DNA from: Onchocerca volvulus
Taxonomy: Eukaryota > Nematoda > Chromadorea > Rhabditida > Onchocercidae
DNA: 64,000 nt
NCBI GenBank assembly: GCA_000499405.2
Contig: HG738137.1
Coordinates: forward strand, 4,898,001-4,962,000
Direction: 5' to 3'
Shown here piece after piece: positions 38,250 through 49,400 of the stretch. The notes beneath the pieces were generated by a model that worked only from the letters and a program-made list of their open reading frames with translations, was not told where the DNA came from and ran no database searches. The first letter of the stretch is position 1. Every line of letters starts with the position of its first letter. The translations under genes and the position numbers were made by a program.

Positions 38250-39544
38250 TTAATTTTCTTTCATATCTTCATTTTTAATACCACCTGCATTTCGTTTTAT
38301 GCTTGGTTGATTATTTGGATCAAATGGATCCGGTAAAACAAGATCTGCAAAAACAATTATGAATTCATTAAATATGACAATTACATATTCTACTAACAAA
38401 TCATCTACATTTGAGAGCATTTTGGAATAAGAATAAAGTATTAAAAGAATCATTTCTGCAGCAGGTCACAAAGGAATAAAAATCAAATGGCAGATTTATT
38501 CTTTTCGTTGTATGAGTGCATCTTAGAGTCTATGAGGAATTAAGAAGAAACTAACTGAAAATTAAATAAATAAAAAAGTACCTGATTTTGACTCGAAAAA
38601 TGTATAACTTAAGATTAAATTATCCGTATATTCTAAATCTGGATCATTTACATAATCAGGATCAATATAGAAAAAAACAGGTAAATCCACCTGTTCTCCC
38701 GGATTAAGGATCTGATCCTCGAAGCAAAAACATTGAATTTTGTTGAAATAATATGCTGCCTAAAAATTAGGAAAAAGGAATCAGTGTTAACAAAACAACA
38801 ATAAATGAATAAGCATGGTCAAAACAATTTCTAAAAACGAATTTTTAAAAAAGTGCGAAAATTAAAATTGTTACCTGAAAAGGTGTGACATTATAACTGC
38901 TAATACCAACCACCGGCTTGTCTGTTGGATTATAAGCACTGTAGAAAATAAGAGCTGTCTCTCCGGGATGCACATAAATTTCTTTTTGCAACGGTTTGAA
39001 CTGCCATTTCATGGCAGAGTGAAGATCAGCATTAAAGGACACGCGTATTAATCGATTCTTGATTTTTTTCATTGATGCAACACGTTCCATATCATCAGCA
39101 ATCTACAAAAAGTACAAGGAATGATTAAATTCAAGTTTCAAAATAACTTGAAAACTGCTCCGCAAAGTATGCTAGATGAAAATCGCTACTTTTCAGAACA
39201 GTAAGTTATTCTTGATTAATAAAAAATGACATATTTGCCGAACAATATAATTAAATATCAATGATCTAAACAATCGCAAATGATGAATTTTTTACTTTCG
39301 CTAATCCAATAGTAGCGGTCTTTTCGCAAAACATTCGATATGCTGGAACGGAAAGTACTGCAAAACTGAAAAATAGAACACCAACGCTTCCCAAATAATA
39401 CATCGCATTCTTGGACCTTACACAACGCTTGGCCCAGTCCGTGAATACTCGGCATGACTGTTTTGATGGCTGATTATTGCATAATGTCAATAGCGATCCA
39501 CGACGATTTATGACACAAACAGCAGAGCGAATAAATGTTAGCAT
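38250..39544 (-). CDS. COX11: COX11 cytochrome c oxidase copper chaperone, 4 exons
   Basis: Exons 39544-39296, 39102-38875, 38759-38582, 38344-38250; 750 nt, 249 residues, phases consistent. A basic N-terminus (mitochondrial targeting) is followed by one membrane segment at about residues 49-67 (YYLGSVGVLFFSFAVLSVP) and then the CtaG/COX11 domain: FNADLHSAMKWQFKPLQ, HPGETALIFYSAYNP, YNVTPFQAAYYFNKIQ and the copper-binding CFCF at 169-172. PVFFYIDPDY and a Lys-rich tail close the protein. Known: an inner-membrane protein that delivers copper to the CuB site of cytochrome oxidase subunit I. Upstream, TTTTTTCTAG lies 35 bases before the ATG, a strong trans-splice-type acceptor, 165 bp after the stop of a small same-strand ORF, which suggests an operon. 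Confidence 0.95.
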
Positions 39545-39711
39545 CAGGAAATGGCCATAGCATATGTTATGGGATATTCCTAGAAAAAAAATCGATTTGC
39601 CATTTATTCTAATCGGAAAATCTGACTTTGTCCGAAATCGAATTTTACAAGATTTTTTCGTTTGTCATAACTACAACTGGAACACGACACTTTCACAATA
39701 TTATTATCATT

Positions 39712-39924
39712 CTAGATATCGGGTTCGATTGCAGGCAGTGATGATATACTAAGCTTAGACCATAACAGTCGAGTCTTTTCCACGCTTCTTTCAACTTGTA
39801 ACACTAGCAAATTCCTCTCCCGCAACTTGTTTTGGCAATCGACAAACGAAATAGATTCGCCCACTCCAGATAAAACTAGTGCTGATAATGGGCAATTACA
39901 TATTGTTGGCATGGTAAAAAACAT
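39712..39924 (-). CDS. Small hypothetical protein upstream of COX11
   Basis: A 70-codon ATG-to-stop frame on the COX11 strand. The N-terminal half is mixed; the C-terminal half (KLRERNLLVLQVERSVEKTR) has heptad-like hydrophobics and could form a short coiled coil. No family recognised. Support comes mainly from its position: it ends 167 bp before the COX11 start, the spacing usual for nematode operons. It could be a chance frame. Confidence 0.4.
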   Translation of the reverse strand: MFFTMPTICNCPLSALVLSGVGESISFVDCQNKLRERNLLVLQVERSVEKTRLLWSKLSISSLPAIEPDI

Positions 39925-41454
39925 GAGCGTAAATCATAGTAATCCTTAAAAAGGAATGTTGGTTTATTGTAAGTTAAAATATTTAAGAATTAAATAATTT
40001 AACCCTAAATTTAGGGTGTCAATCTGACTTGTAACAGTATGATTTAAATTTTTTAAATTTATTCTTATATCGGGTGTTGCTGTACAGATTTTCTTAAATT
40101 CTTCATCTGATAGTATTTTAAGCAAGATTGTGAATTAATAGGGATAGATTCATTATCTAGTGAGTAAGTGAGTAAGTAAGGAAGAGTGGGATAAATACAT
40201 AAAATTAGGGTACTGAGAGGTGAACCAAATTATAAGCGAAGAAATGAATTTCTAATAGGAAGCCAACAAATTTATTTGAAAACTAGCTGGAGCTTAAAAG
40301 TTTTTAAACACGCGCCTATTCGAATGTAACGTTGTTTCGAAATTTCAAATCAACCGATGAAGAACTTGATATGTTGTGTGGAAATGAACAATGCAGAAAG
40401 TAGGAATAGTCAAAAAATTTAGTCCATCCACTTACTTTTACATGTCATAGGCATGACAGGTAAAAAAAAAAAGGTATATCTATTGGGAACATGTACTTAT
40501 TTGAATGCAATGTTGTCTCAAAATCTCAAATCAATCGATGAAGAACTTGAAACGTTGTGTGGCAAATAACAACGAATATTTACATTTTTATTTGTATAGA
40601 TATAGTTAATAACACTGTAAAGATAGCGAAGAGATGAATGTATTCATACGATAGGGAAAAGAGTGAGAATAATGACCTCGAAGAGTGTACTTCTTTAAAC
40701 ATTATATCAATGCCAGGATTTGTTACAAACAACTAGCGAACCATCCACCGATGACAAGTCTCATTCTGAATTCTTTTGCACTGTATAACGGAAGATTTCT
40801 TAAATGGAATATTACTGAGAAGGAAGAAAGGAAAAAGACTGATAGCTAATTGAAAATATCCAATTATACAGTAATTTCCCATTCTTATTATCATTCTGTC
40901 GAAATTATTTTACTTCGTTATTATGGGAAAATAATATGTGCATAGATTATCGCTTGATATTATATTTCAAATCTCTATGAGCCAAGATGGTAATAGAGTT
41001 ACAATTGAATATAAGAAATCACTAAAGACAGATTCTATCTATTCTATGTAGTGGTAATTATAAAGTCATAAGATAAATCAATTATACAGAATGGACATAA
41101 AATTTTTTTAAGGAAAAAAAAAATAGAATCTGACAAGGGAGATACTAATATCTACAATATTTCCGGTACTATTTTCTTCCATGTCCATGACAATAGAGAA
41201 AAAAAAAAACTTATCTCAAATGTAAATATTTGAGCGCCCAAAATTTATTTATAAATAAAATTATAAAAGAATAGATATCTGTCAAGACAAATCAATTATA
41301 TAGACTGACTCGCATTCTCCGGCACTAGAAAAAAGCCTTCAAAAAAAAAAAAAAAAAATCCGAAATTTTTACAGAAACATATGAGAAAAGGAATGTAATT
41401 GCAGTTATGCAGAAATAATACCTATCAAAGATTACCAAATTAAGGCTCTACCTT
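39925..41454. other. Intergenic DNA with dispersed repeat
   Basis: Contains the repeat at 40300-40576, a GAGTAAGTGAGTAAGTAAG simple repeat near 40160 and an A-rich run at 41341-41358. No gene seen. Confidence 0.5.
40300..40576 (+). repeat. ~280-bp dispersed repeat, inverted partner of 36512-36798
   Basis: Starts at GTTTTTAAACACGCGCC and has two half-units each ending in GATGAAGAACTTGA and a GTTGTGTGG block. The core contains CATGTCATAGGCATGACAGG, an imperfect palindrome. The stretch TCAAAAAATTTAGTCC plus the core also occurs at 21346-21400, giving a third partial member (GTCACGGACATGACA core). Confidence 0.7.
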
Positions 41455-41650
41455 CAATATAAAAAAGATTGATAAGCCATCAACAAAGCAGCAAAAGTAA
41501 ACCAAAAAGACAGAGCATTAACACGAGGAAAAGCTATCTTAGGAGAGCCCAACTTTAAAGGTAGCATCCAATTATCAAAACAGATATAACCAAAAAAAGA
41601 AAAAAAAATCATTAAAATACTATTCATAATAAGCACAGAATTATACTCCT
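41455..41650 (-). pseudogene. cox1: Nuclear copy of mitochondrial cox1 (NUMT), diverged
   Basis: On the minus strand: YNSVL, SILMIFF, then NWMLPLKLGSPKIAFPR and VNALSFWFTFAALLM with AYQSF. These follow, in order, a nematode cytochrome oxidase I segment around the conserved NWMLPL and PR-x-N-x-LSFW motifs. The expected MPxxIGGFG stretch before NWMLPL is rearranged and the frame ends right after the YQSF block. T-rich composition fits nematode mitochondrial DNA. Non-functional nuclear insertion; more degraded than the cytochrome b copy at 54.5 kb. Confidence 0.85.
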
Positions 41651-43732
41651 GTCTACAAAAAAAAAAAATTCATTTCCAAGAATGAGATTACGAACAAAGA
41701 CGAAAAGAACAGAGGTAGGCGATTAGGCTAGTAAATCAATTGAGTATTCCTTTCGCACGGAATCATTGTTACTGATTATTTAATCGAGTATTCTTTCTAC
41801 ACGGAATTAATCAGTAGAACAATAATCAATAGAATATTTCTTAATTAGTTAATCAACTGAATATTCCTTCAGCACGAGATTACTTGGAAGAACGATGTAT
41901 CACAATAATATTAAAGCACTGCAAATAGGTGGATAGGAAAATACATGAACTAATAAACATTGATGACAGTATATACTTTGGAATGCTCATCAGGAATGTT
42001 CCTTTGATGCTCCTCTTGAGTAGAGCATCCCAAGAGTAGCATTTCAAACTAAGGATGACAATATTACCATTTATTCAAAACATTCTTGATCTAATCTTAA
42101 TTATTGATCTAAATAAGATAAATAACTCCACTATTCCAATTTAGTCCTAAAATTTGACTTCCTTCAATTAGTTCTTTTAATTCAATTTTTTCTAAACAAG
42201 TTACACCAGATGAAGCTAGTACTGATACTTCAAAAAGTTATGCAGCCTCTATCTTAATGTCTGCAAGAATGGATTACGAAATTCTCGTTCGTTACGAATT
42301 TCATTCCCATCAGAATGAGAAAATCACGAGACCAAAAAGTTATAAATATATTCATAATTCACTAATATGCGAAATAGTCTCATTTGACAGAGAACTGTCC
42401 GTTTACGGATTAGTCAATTCATGAATTTTTGCTTAAAGCGAATTAAAGACCAGTAGTTCTAAATTTTTTTCAGCTGCCTAATCACTTGTTGCATATCTTC
42501 ATAGTATAACAAAAAATAAAATTTTTTTTGCACATTTCACATGTTCATTCCAAAGATTTGAGTCATTAAAGCATTTCATTTAGGGTAAAAATTAGCAAAT
42601 TTAAGCACTTATAATAAAAACAGACATTTAGTTCTATAATGTAAGCATATAATCATAAAATATGTGACTGCTAATGTAAATATGTAAACAATTAAAAATT
42701 TAGCACCAAGTAACGAAACTTAAACCTAATATACATGATATCGCATTTGTGATTGTTGATACAAGTTGCAATTGTTTCATTTTTAGAAACTTTGAATATC
42801 AATTGAAATGTTATTAAATAAAATTGCGTGAGTGCTTTTTAAACTCCCTGATAACTCAAAAATCTATTTATTCGTCACATTAATAACTACCTAATTTTTA
42901 CATTCAAAAGAAAACAGTAATGAATAATTTCGTTTAAATGCAAGTGAAAATACGATAGGAGACGCTTTTCAAAGAAGTATAAATTCCATAGATCATCATT
43001 TTTGAAGAATCAATTTTGAGTATATGAAAACCAGATAAAATTACTCCTAACAAATAAACTAAAATTAAATCCCTTAACAATAAATACGAAAATGACATTT
43101 ATAGGTCCATTTGTAACCTTTTCACAAAATAATGATTTACGGCACAAAAAAAAAGAGGAAACTGGCAACAATTTATGATAGTTTCGCATTGATTTTATTC
43201 TTTTAAAATTCAAATCAATGGAAAGTGAGCAATTCTGAATAGAAACAATTAACGAAACTAATAAAAAACATGATAACTTTAAAAATTTAAGCTTCAAATT
43301 TTTATTTAACATTTTCAACTTTTTTAACATAAATGCTCAAATTCAAACAGCAAATGAATGAATTCAATGAAAACAAAGAAAAAATTAATTAATGATAAAT
43401 ATAATTAAAACCAATTCTCTTTTATTCCTCAATAAAGTAATTGCGAATAAACTGTTTACAAATATACATATTTCTTTTTAGTGAGATGGAAATATAGAAG
43501 TGGCATTTTTGAAGTGATCAATATCGATTACTACAGCTAGGAAACAGCGAAAGAATAATTAAGTTTGAAAAAATCTTCCTTGATTCCAAGCAAATATTTC
43601 AAGTAAATTAACTTGCAGCAGAATTAGAAATACAAAATGAACTAATTCGATCCATGTAGTGAAAACTTATATTTTAAACTTTCGGCAAATAATGAATAAT
43701 GATAACCGTCATGATTAGTTGAAAATGAAAAG
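41651..43732. other. Intergenic / 3' flank of UXS1
   Basis: Holds a degenerate repeat cluster at 41734-41880 and a possible decayed coding fragment at 42113-42260 on the minus strand. The 106-codon minus frame at 43010-43330 has no domain. No gene supported. Confidence 0.45.
41734..41880 (+). repeat. Degenerate tandem motif cluster
   Basis: TTGAGTATTCCTTTCGCACGG, TCGAGTATTCTTTCTACACGG, a partial AATAGAATATTTCTT and AACTGAATATTCCTTCAGCAC occur within 150 bp with uneven spacing, each preceded by TTAATC or AATCAA-like bases. Confidence 0.6.
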
Positions 43733-45100
43733 TTACAAATTCTTTCGCACTGCAAAGAAGATTTTCGATTTATCCTTTAATTCATTTTTTCCATCATCTT
43801 CTTTGAGCATCATTCGATCATACTCCAATTCTTCCCGAAAATAATTGATTGTCTTGATTAAGCCATCACGTACCGGAACTATAGGCTTCCAATTTAATTT
43901 TTCATAAGCTCGTGAGATATCAGGCTTTCGTTGTTGTGGATCATCTTGTTGTTCAGATTCATGAACAATACTCGAATTACTACCTACTAAATCACGAATT
44001 AACTCTGCAAATTCATTAATTGTTCTCTCTTCAGGATTTCCAATATTAACTGGATCTGTATAATTACTTTCCATCAGTCTAATTAATCCTGTCACCAAAT
44101 CGTCAACGTATTGAAATGAGCGAGTCTGTTTGCCGCTACCGTAAATGGTTATCGGGTCACCACGTAAGGCTTGCAGGATGAAATTGCTTACAACACGACC
44201 ATCGTTCATGTGCATTCGAGGTCCAAATGTATTGAATATCCGAGCAATTCGGATGTCCACTTTCTCTTGCACATGATAGGCAACCATCAACGTCTCTGCG
44301 ACCCGTTTTCCTTCATCATAGCATGATCGTGGTCCTACTGTATTTACATATCCCCAGTAGTTTTCCGGTTGTGGATGTACTTCTGGATTACCATAAATTT
44401 CAGATGTTGAGGCTAACAGTATACGAGTTTTCAATCTCCTAGCTAGACCTAGCATGTTTATAGTACCGAGAGTGTTCGTTTTGATGGTTTTCACAGGATT
44501 ATACATGTAATGTGTTGGCGATGCGGGGGAAGCAAGGTGATAAATTTCATCAACTTCAATAAGATATGAATTAACCACATCATGATGGACAAGTTCGAAG
44601 TTAGGATGTCCAATCCAATGTTCCACATTCCGTTTTCGACCGGTAAAGTAATTGTCCAGTGCGACGACCTCATGTCCCTCAAGCATCAGACGATCTACTA
44701 AATGAGAGCCGACAAAACCGGCACCACCAGTGACTAGAATCCGTTTCCGATTTGCTTCGTTTTGGTATTTTACACTGACATGACTTTCTTCGCGCGACTT
44801 TTGTAGCGTCTTAATCCTTTGCGAATTCTTTTCCAGACGAGCGAATTCCTGCTGCAGCGAATGCATTTGCATTTTAAGCTTCTCGAAGGGTGAATTATAT
44901 AAAACCAACCTCTGATTTATTTCATTTAACGGAAAAGCTTTCCATGCGGAGACATTAGGGAATGGTTGGTGTCGCAACAGATTCCATACATTAGACGGGA
45001 AATGTTGGTTACAATATGTAAACAGAATGATTAGCAGTGAACAACACAGAAGCGCTAATTTCTGGAAGCGCCAGCTGAATGACGGCAAGTTGAAACCCAT
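43733..45100 (-). CDS. UXS1: UDP-glucuronate decarboxylase (UDP-xylose synthase), single exon
   Basis: One uninterrupted 455-codon frame. Residues 16-29 form a membrane segment after a short cytosolic start, giving the type II Golgi topology usual for UXS1; residues 60-110 look like a stem with coiled-coil character. The extended SDR domain starts at about 120 with [12 protein letters not shown] (NAD-binding G-x-x-G-x-x-G 125-131), then [20 protein letters not shown], catalytic YDEGK with Tyr261 and Lys265, and [10 protein letters not shown]. Known: converts UDP-glucuronate to UDP-xylose, the donor that starts proteoglycan glycosaminoglycan linkers; the C. elegans homologue is sqv-1. All expected motifs are intact. 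The absence of introns is unusual beside its neighbours. The ATG at 45100 is preferred because it includes the membrane anchor. Confidence 0.95.
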   Translation of the reverse strand: MGFNLPSFSWRFQKLALLCCSLLIILFTYCNQHFPSNVWNLLRHQPFPNVSAWKAFPLNEINQRLVLYNSPFEKLKMQMHSLQQEFARLEKNSQRIKTLQKSREESHVSVKYQNEANRKRILVTGGAGFVGSHLVDRLMLEGHEVVALDNYFTGRKRNVEHWIGHPNFELVHHDVVNSYLIEVDEIYHLASPASPTHYMYNPVKTIKTNTLGTINMLGLARRLKTRILLASTSEIYGNPEVHPQPENYWGYVNTVGPRSCYDEGKRVAETLMVAYHVQEKVDIRIARIFNTFGPRMHMNDGRVVSNFILQALRGDPITIYGSGKQTRSFQYVDDLVTGLIRLMESNYTDPVNIGNPEERTINEFAELIRDLVGSNSSIVHESEQQDDPQQRKPDISRAYEKLNWKPIVPVRDGLIKTINYFREELEYDRMMLKEDDGKNELKDKSKIFFAVRKNL

Positions 45101-46956
45101 CGTAAGGTTGGCTTCAGGAGGATTTCAGGATGACCTGCCCAAACTAATTGTCACCAAAGGAGACAAAAAGACAGATACTAACAACACCATCCAACACAAT
45201 TCAGACGCCATACACTAATCACTTTTTAATCTTTCAACGAGAGAAAGGAGGAATATGAAATTAGAGAGAAGCAGAGAAGAGTGGGTTAATGTAGAAATAG
45301 TATGGAAGGATATGAGAGCTGTAGTTGCGAGTGGATAAATAAATGCTTCCTGAAAAGAGAGTGGGGATGTCAAAGGTCATGGTCTTTTATGGCAAGTGTC
45401 GCCGTGTTTAAACAACAACAGAAGTATGCAATGATTCGATTGAATATCCTATCAGCCTAAGCATATATCATTATCAGTTGATAAAGGATGAAATAAAGGC
45501 GGGAGACGGGATTTCTTTATTATCAAACTTTCCGGAGAAAGAGCAAGTAGGTGGCGATTCATCTCATCTTTTCAAATTACAACATCTTGTCTTTATTGGC
45601 ATTCGCCTTCTCTTTTCTTCCTATGCCCTTTGCCCTCATAATTTTTTCGGAAAACAATTGCTTTCCCGCTTTCGCTCTTCCAGCAAAACTTCGCTCACTC
45701 TTTTTGCCCGAATGTTCTTTTATCATTATTGATCAGCGATGAATTGATGGAACTTAACATTCTAGTCACATTTATGAATCTTTTCAAGTCGAGCTTGAGC
45801 ATACGCTATTTTTAGTCGTTTGAAAATAACATGATCTGCTAAAATAACAGTCAACATAAACACTTGGCACAGTTCATCAAGCAGTGACATGCAAAGATGA
45901 GAGCTGTCAATTTGTCGATCCCAATGTCCCAGCATTTATTGTCCATGAAATCGAACTTCTTCTGGACTAATATCTTTGATTTGACCCTTTTTTTTTACTA
46001 TATATTCTGTTGGTAAAGCACCCTTGCTATTGGCTTTTTTGCAGTAGAATAAAGTTTATGCCAGAAGTGTTGTTGGCCGGAAAGTTCTAATGAAAACGAA
46101 AATTTTATTAGGCTTAGGCTTATCATTAGGACAATTCAGTATTTTTCGGCATCAATTTTAAAAAAATACCACATGTCAAACGGTCTCTTCCATTAAAGGA
46201 ATAAGGGTTGTTAGTAGAGACCGGAATTTAGCTTCAAAAATAGAAATCGAAATTTAACTTGGAAAACTTTGGAAAATATGAAAATAATATGCTGATCAAT
46301 AAGTATTTTTGGATTCAAAATCGATGTTTCGAATGTTTTACTGAAATAGCTTTAAATATAGTTTTGTTTTCATTACAGTATAAATTAAATTTTAGATAGT
46401 GTTTATTTTGCATTAATAATCTTAATGATGCGATCGATTATGACAAGAAGGCCGTTCATTATTTTCCCGAAGTAAAATTTTTTAACTGTTAGAATTTGAT
46501 TTTAAAGTCTGCAAATATTTGACTTATTTAGCAGTCACTTCTTTCATGCTGTTGATAACAATGAAAAATTCGCACTTGAGGCTGGTATGTTCCCATTTCA
46601 TTTTGAAGAACATCGATGAGTGTTTGGGATTACGAATAAATTATTAATGGACATCAGAAGGAATGATAGAAAGAACTGAACGATATGAGTCAACAGTCGA
46701 AAATAATAGAATCTCTTTTGTGTGAAGGGTTTCTATATTTGCTTGAAAAATGGGTATCAGTGAATTTCAATCTGAGCTTACTATGCGAAAAAATTATTAA
46801 ACCATCGAACGAAACAAAAAATGAATTAGCCATTTCACTTGCTACAGTATTAGGCTTATTGCAAGTTTCTATTTATCAATAATACCTTAAAGAGCTATCT
46901 CTGTTTTCGTTCCAGTACTTTGAATTAGCAGTTGCATCTACATCTCCTCGTGAAGG

Positions 46957-47070
46957 TTACCTGTGTAGATATAGATTTGCAGCATTCTGTTCAATACCAA
47001 TGGCTCTACACCATTGATAGATCTTATGAAGATTTTCCGTGCTCGTTATCCTGGCTCCACGAACATGCTA
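46957..47070 (-). pseudogene. Short coding-like fragment, unidentified
   Basis: Minus strand, after CTATTAG, about 37 codons read HVRGARITSTENLHKIYQWC and then RAIGIEQNAANLYLHR before a TAA. The sequence looks like real protein (amphipathic, Trp/Cys containing) but I cannot place it in a family. The A-tract just upstream on this strand would fit a decayed retrocopy or exon edge. Confidence 0.3.
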
Positions 47071-47098
47071 ATAGTTTTTTTTTTTTTTTTTTTTTTTT
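47071..47098 (+). repeat. Poly-T tract
   Basis: Uninterrupted run of nearly 30 T residues adjoining the fragment at 46957-47070. Confidence 0.85.
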
Positions 47099-48650
47099 CA
47101 ATAATTAAAAAGAAGTATTCCTAGGATGCAACAATCTTTAAATTTAAATGCTTTTATTCATACATTTCGTTAATAAATACAATCATTGCAAAAAATGATT
47201 AAAGTAATTTTATAATTACTTGATTCATTGGCGCTCTTTACATTGATCGGATTCCTGTAGTTGAGATTAACTTTTTCTTCACTTTTCATTGGTGAGTTTT
47301 ATCTGAACGAATTTTCATCATTCAGCTAATGCTCAGAATTTTTTGGGTTTTTACTGGATTCTCTATGCCATGCCAAAATCTTCATTGTAATTTCACTACA
47401 ACATCCTCTGAATTAAAAACTTTATTATGCACAGAATGAGTGTGAATAACATTTTAAATTTTGTGCTGACACTAATTCCTAGCTATTTAAAATAAATAAG
47501 CATGCATTCATATTCGAAAGTTTTCTACCAAAAGCCTTCATACCTGACATAATGGTTAAAGCATCCACAAACATAGGTTGATTCCGTCTCCTGATTTTAA
47601 TCCATCTAAGCATTATTCCAATTTACTCCTGCACTTTTTTGGATTAGGAAACTTATTTTACCTAAATCTCTCTTCCGTCATTTTTTTCTTTTCTAGTTAG
47701 TCTTACTCTGTTAACACAGTACTAGAAACACTTGAAATCGATGGAACCGAAAAACCGTTTATATTGCCGATTTTCAGGCAATTCTAAAATGAAGCAAACA
47801 AGTTATCAAATTTGTGATCGGCTTTATATTTAATAGAAATTTCGTTAAACATTCTGGACATAAGCGCTATAAATATAGCAACTTATTTAGGAAAAGAGGA
47901 TTTTTGTCAATTTTTGCAGAAATTTATGAATTGTCAAGAATGACTTCCGGAGTATTACGGTAATAGGTTTGCTTTGTAGCATAAATTCTCGATCCCAGCT
48001 CATTTTATGAATAATATGGCTTAAGCAAAGAGAATGATGAAATTGTAGTTGCAAGAAGTGGGCAATGGAATGTTGATTGTTTCCGCGAAATGATAGATCA
48101 AAAGTGATTCTAAACTGATCTGGCAAAGAGATATTAGAGAGATGTATTACTGTCAGTATAGAGGATTACACCAAGAATTCAGTTATTCATTTTTAAAAGC
48201 TTAGAGTTCGAAATTATTGAGATCAAAATTATGGATAACGTTTACTTCATAAGTCCAAAGAAAGGCCAGAAAATGGACATGTCCTCGTACCATAAAGAGC
48301 CAAGTTCCGTGTACTTACGCTTCTGGTACCACCAGTTCTCCTCCATCAATCGACCTTTTATCTTGTCCGTACCGCTATTAACGTACGTGTACGTGAGTGT
48401 AAATGTCCGAAATGCGTAGACAAAATTTTCTGTATATTTGTATGTACATGTTTGTATGTGTGTACGTAGGGACCGAGCAGAAGTGTAGAGAGGGGCAGGA
48501 TGTGAGAGTGTGTAGAACTGAGGAAGCATGATCGATAGTAGCAGGGCGGAGAGGCAGTGGTTGTATCTGCGAGAAGTTGGTCGGATGACATGTGGACATT
48601 ATGGTTGCCATTGCCAAGCATTATATCCGTTATTGATTTCTCCGGAGCCG

Positions 48651-48670
48651 CCTCCGATATATCTCGGAGG
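48651..48670. other. Short perfect hairpin
   Basis: CCTCCGA and TCGGAGG arms separated by TATATC. Could be a structured RNA element or chance. Confidence 0.5.
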
Positions 48671-48826
48671 ACGGAGTGGAATTCGTCGTACCCACATTGA
48701 CCCCTAATTCTAAAGTCGCCGGATGTTACCTCGACGATTCAGCTCTATCAGTCCTGTAATTGTGTCGCGTGTGCTTTTCTTCCGGTGACAAACCCACCCA
48801 CCCGGGAGGTGTCGATCGATTATCAT

Positions 48827-48846
48827 TGATTGATGGTGATTTATGG
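48827..48846 (+). promoter_or_regulatory. Two head-to-tail Pbx/Exd-Hox consensus sites
   Basis: TGATTGATGG immediately followed by TGATTTATGG. Both fit the established bipartite PBX-HOX consensus TGATTNATKR, with the two centre variants typical of different Hox groups. Confidence 0.4.
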
Positions 48847-49400
48847 TTATAATCTGATAATGCCAGTGATTATGAATTTATTAGGCTTTACTATCAACTT
48901 ATACTCGAATTCTGTCGGCCTGCTTCCTTCCGTCCTTTACCGACAAGTCTTCCTCTTCTCATTTTCGCACTGTTGTGCCTGTCCTGGCCAAGGCTCTCCA
49001 TGACGGTAATAACATCTCACATTACTACATCCTTTCTAATTAATCACTTGCATGTAAGTACATCGAATATTCTATTTTTGGCATTTAAAAACGCTCCATT
49101 ATCCCTCCAGCACTTGTCACAGTGCAAAACTGGATCTTGCACTGGATACCGCTGGATAGATGAGTCTCCTGATCTGAGGTTCACATTCTTGCGGTCAAGT
49201 TCAGACCGCATTCCAGACACGGGACATTTTTCTCGACATGCTTCCTTACATCCTGCTGTCATCTTTCCTTCGTTCCATTCAGATGCCGAAGTTGGATTTA
49301 TAGGATATAATTGGAAATTTTAGTTTGACATTTAAGTCAATGCTTGAAGTGACTTCCGGCTTTATATAAGAATGTTAGTTTATTTCCCCTCAGAATACTA

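Larger units (their letters stand above)
45101..48200. other. Intergenic DNA upstream of UXS1
   Basis: UXS1 promoter should lie in the first part; nothing specific identified. A 65-codon plus frame at 46685-46882 and a 37-codon coding-like stretch on the minus strand at 46957-47070, next to a poly-T run, are the only coding-like signals. Confidence 0.4.
48201..49400. promoter_or_regulatory. GC-richer block, possible regulatory region
   Basis: Clearly less AT-rich than its surroundings. Contains a GTRTGTA-rich simple-sequence patch (48430-48470), a perfect 7-bp-arm hairpin (48651-48670) and tandem Pbx/Hox-like sites (48827-48846). Open frames on both strands (for example 49044-49262 minus, Cys-rich; 48358-48621 minus) have no recognisable domain and no splice partners. 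It may be a promoter or enhancer, or an unrecognised first exon. Confidence 0.35.

Noticed and set aside
39712..39736. tRNA B-box-like GGTTCGATTGC near 39720
   Set aside because: No A-box or cloverleaf pairing around it. No tRNA, rRNA, snRNA or CRISPR array was recognised anywhere in the window.
49044..49262. Cys-rich minus-strand frame (72 codons)
   Set aside because: Cysteine spacing fits no family I know, no signal peptide, no flanking splice partners, and the opposite strand is equally open.
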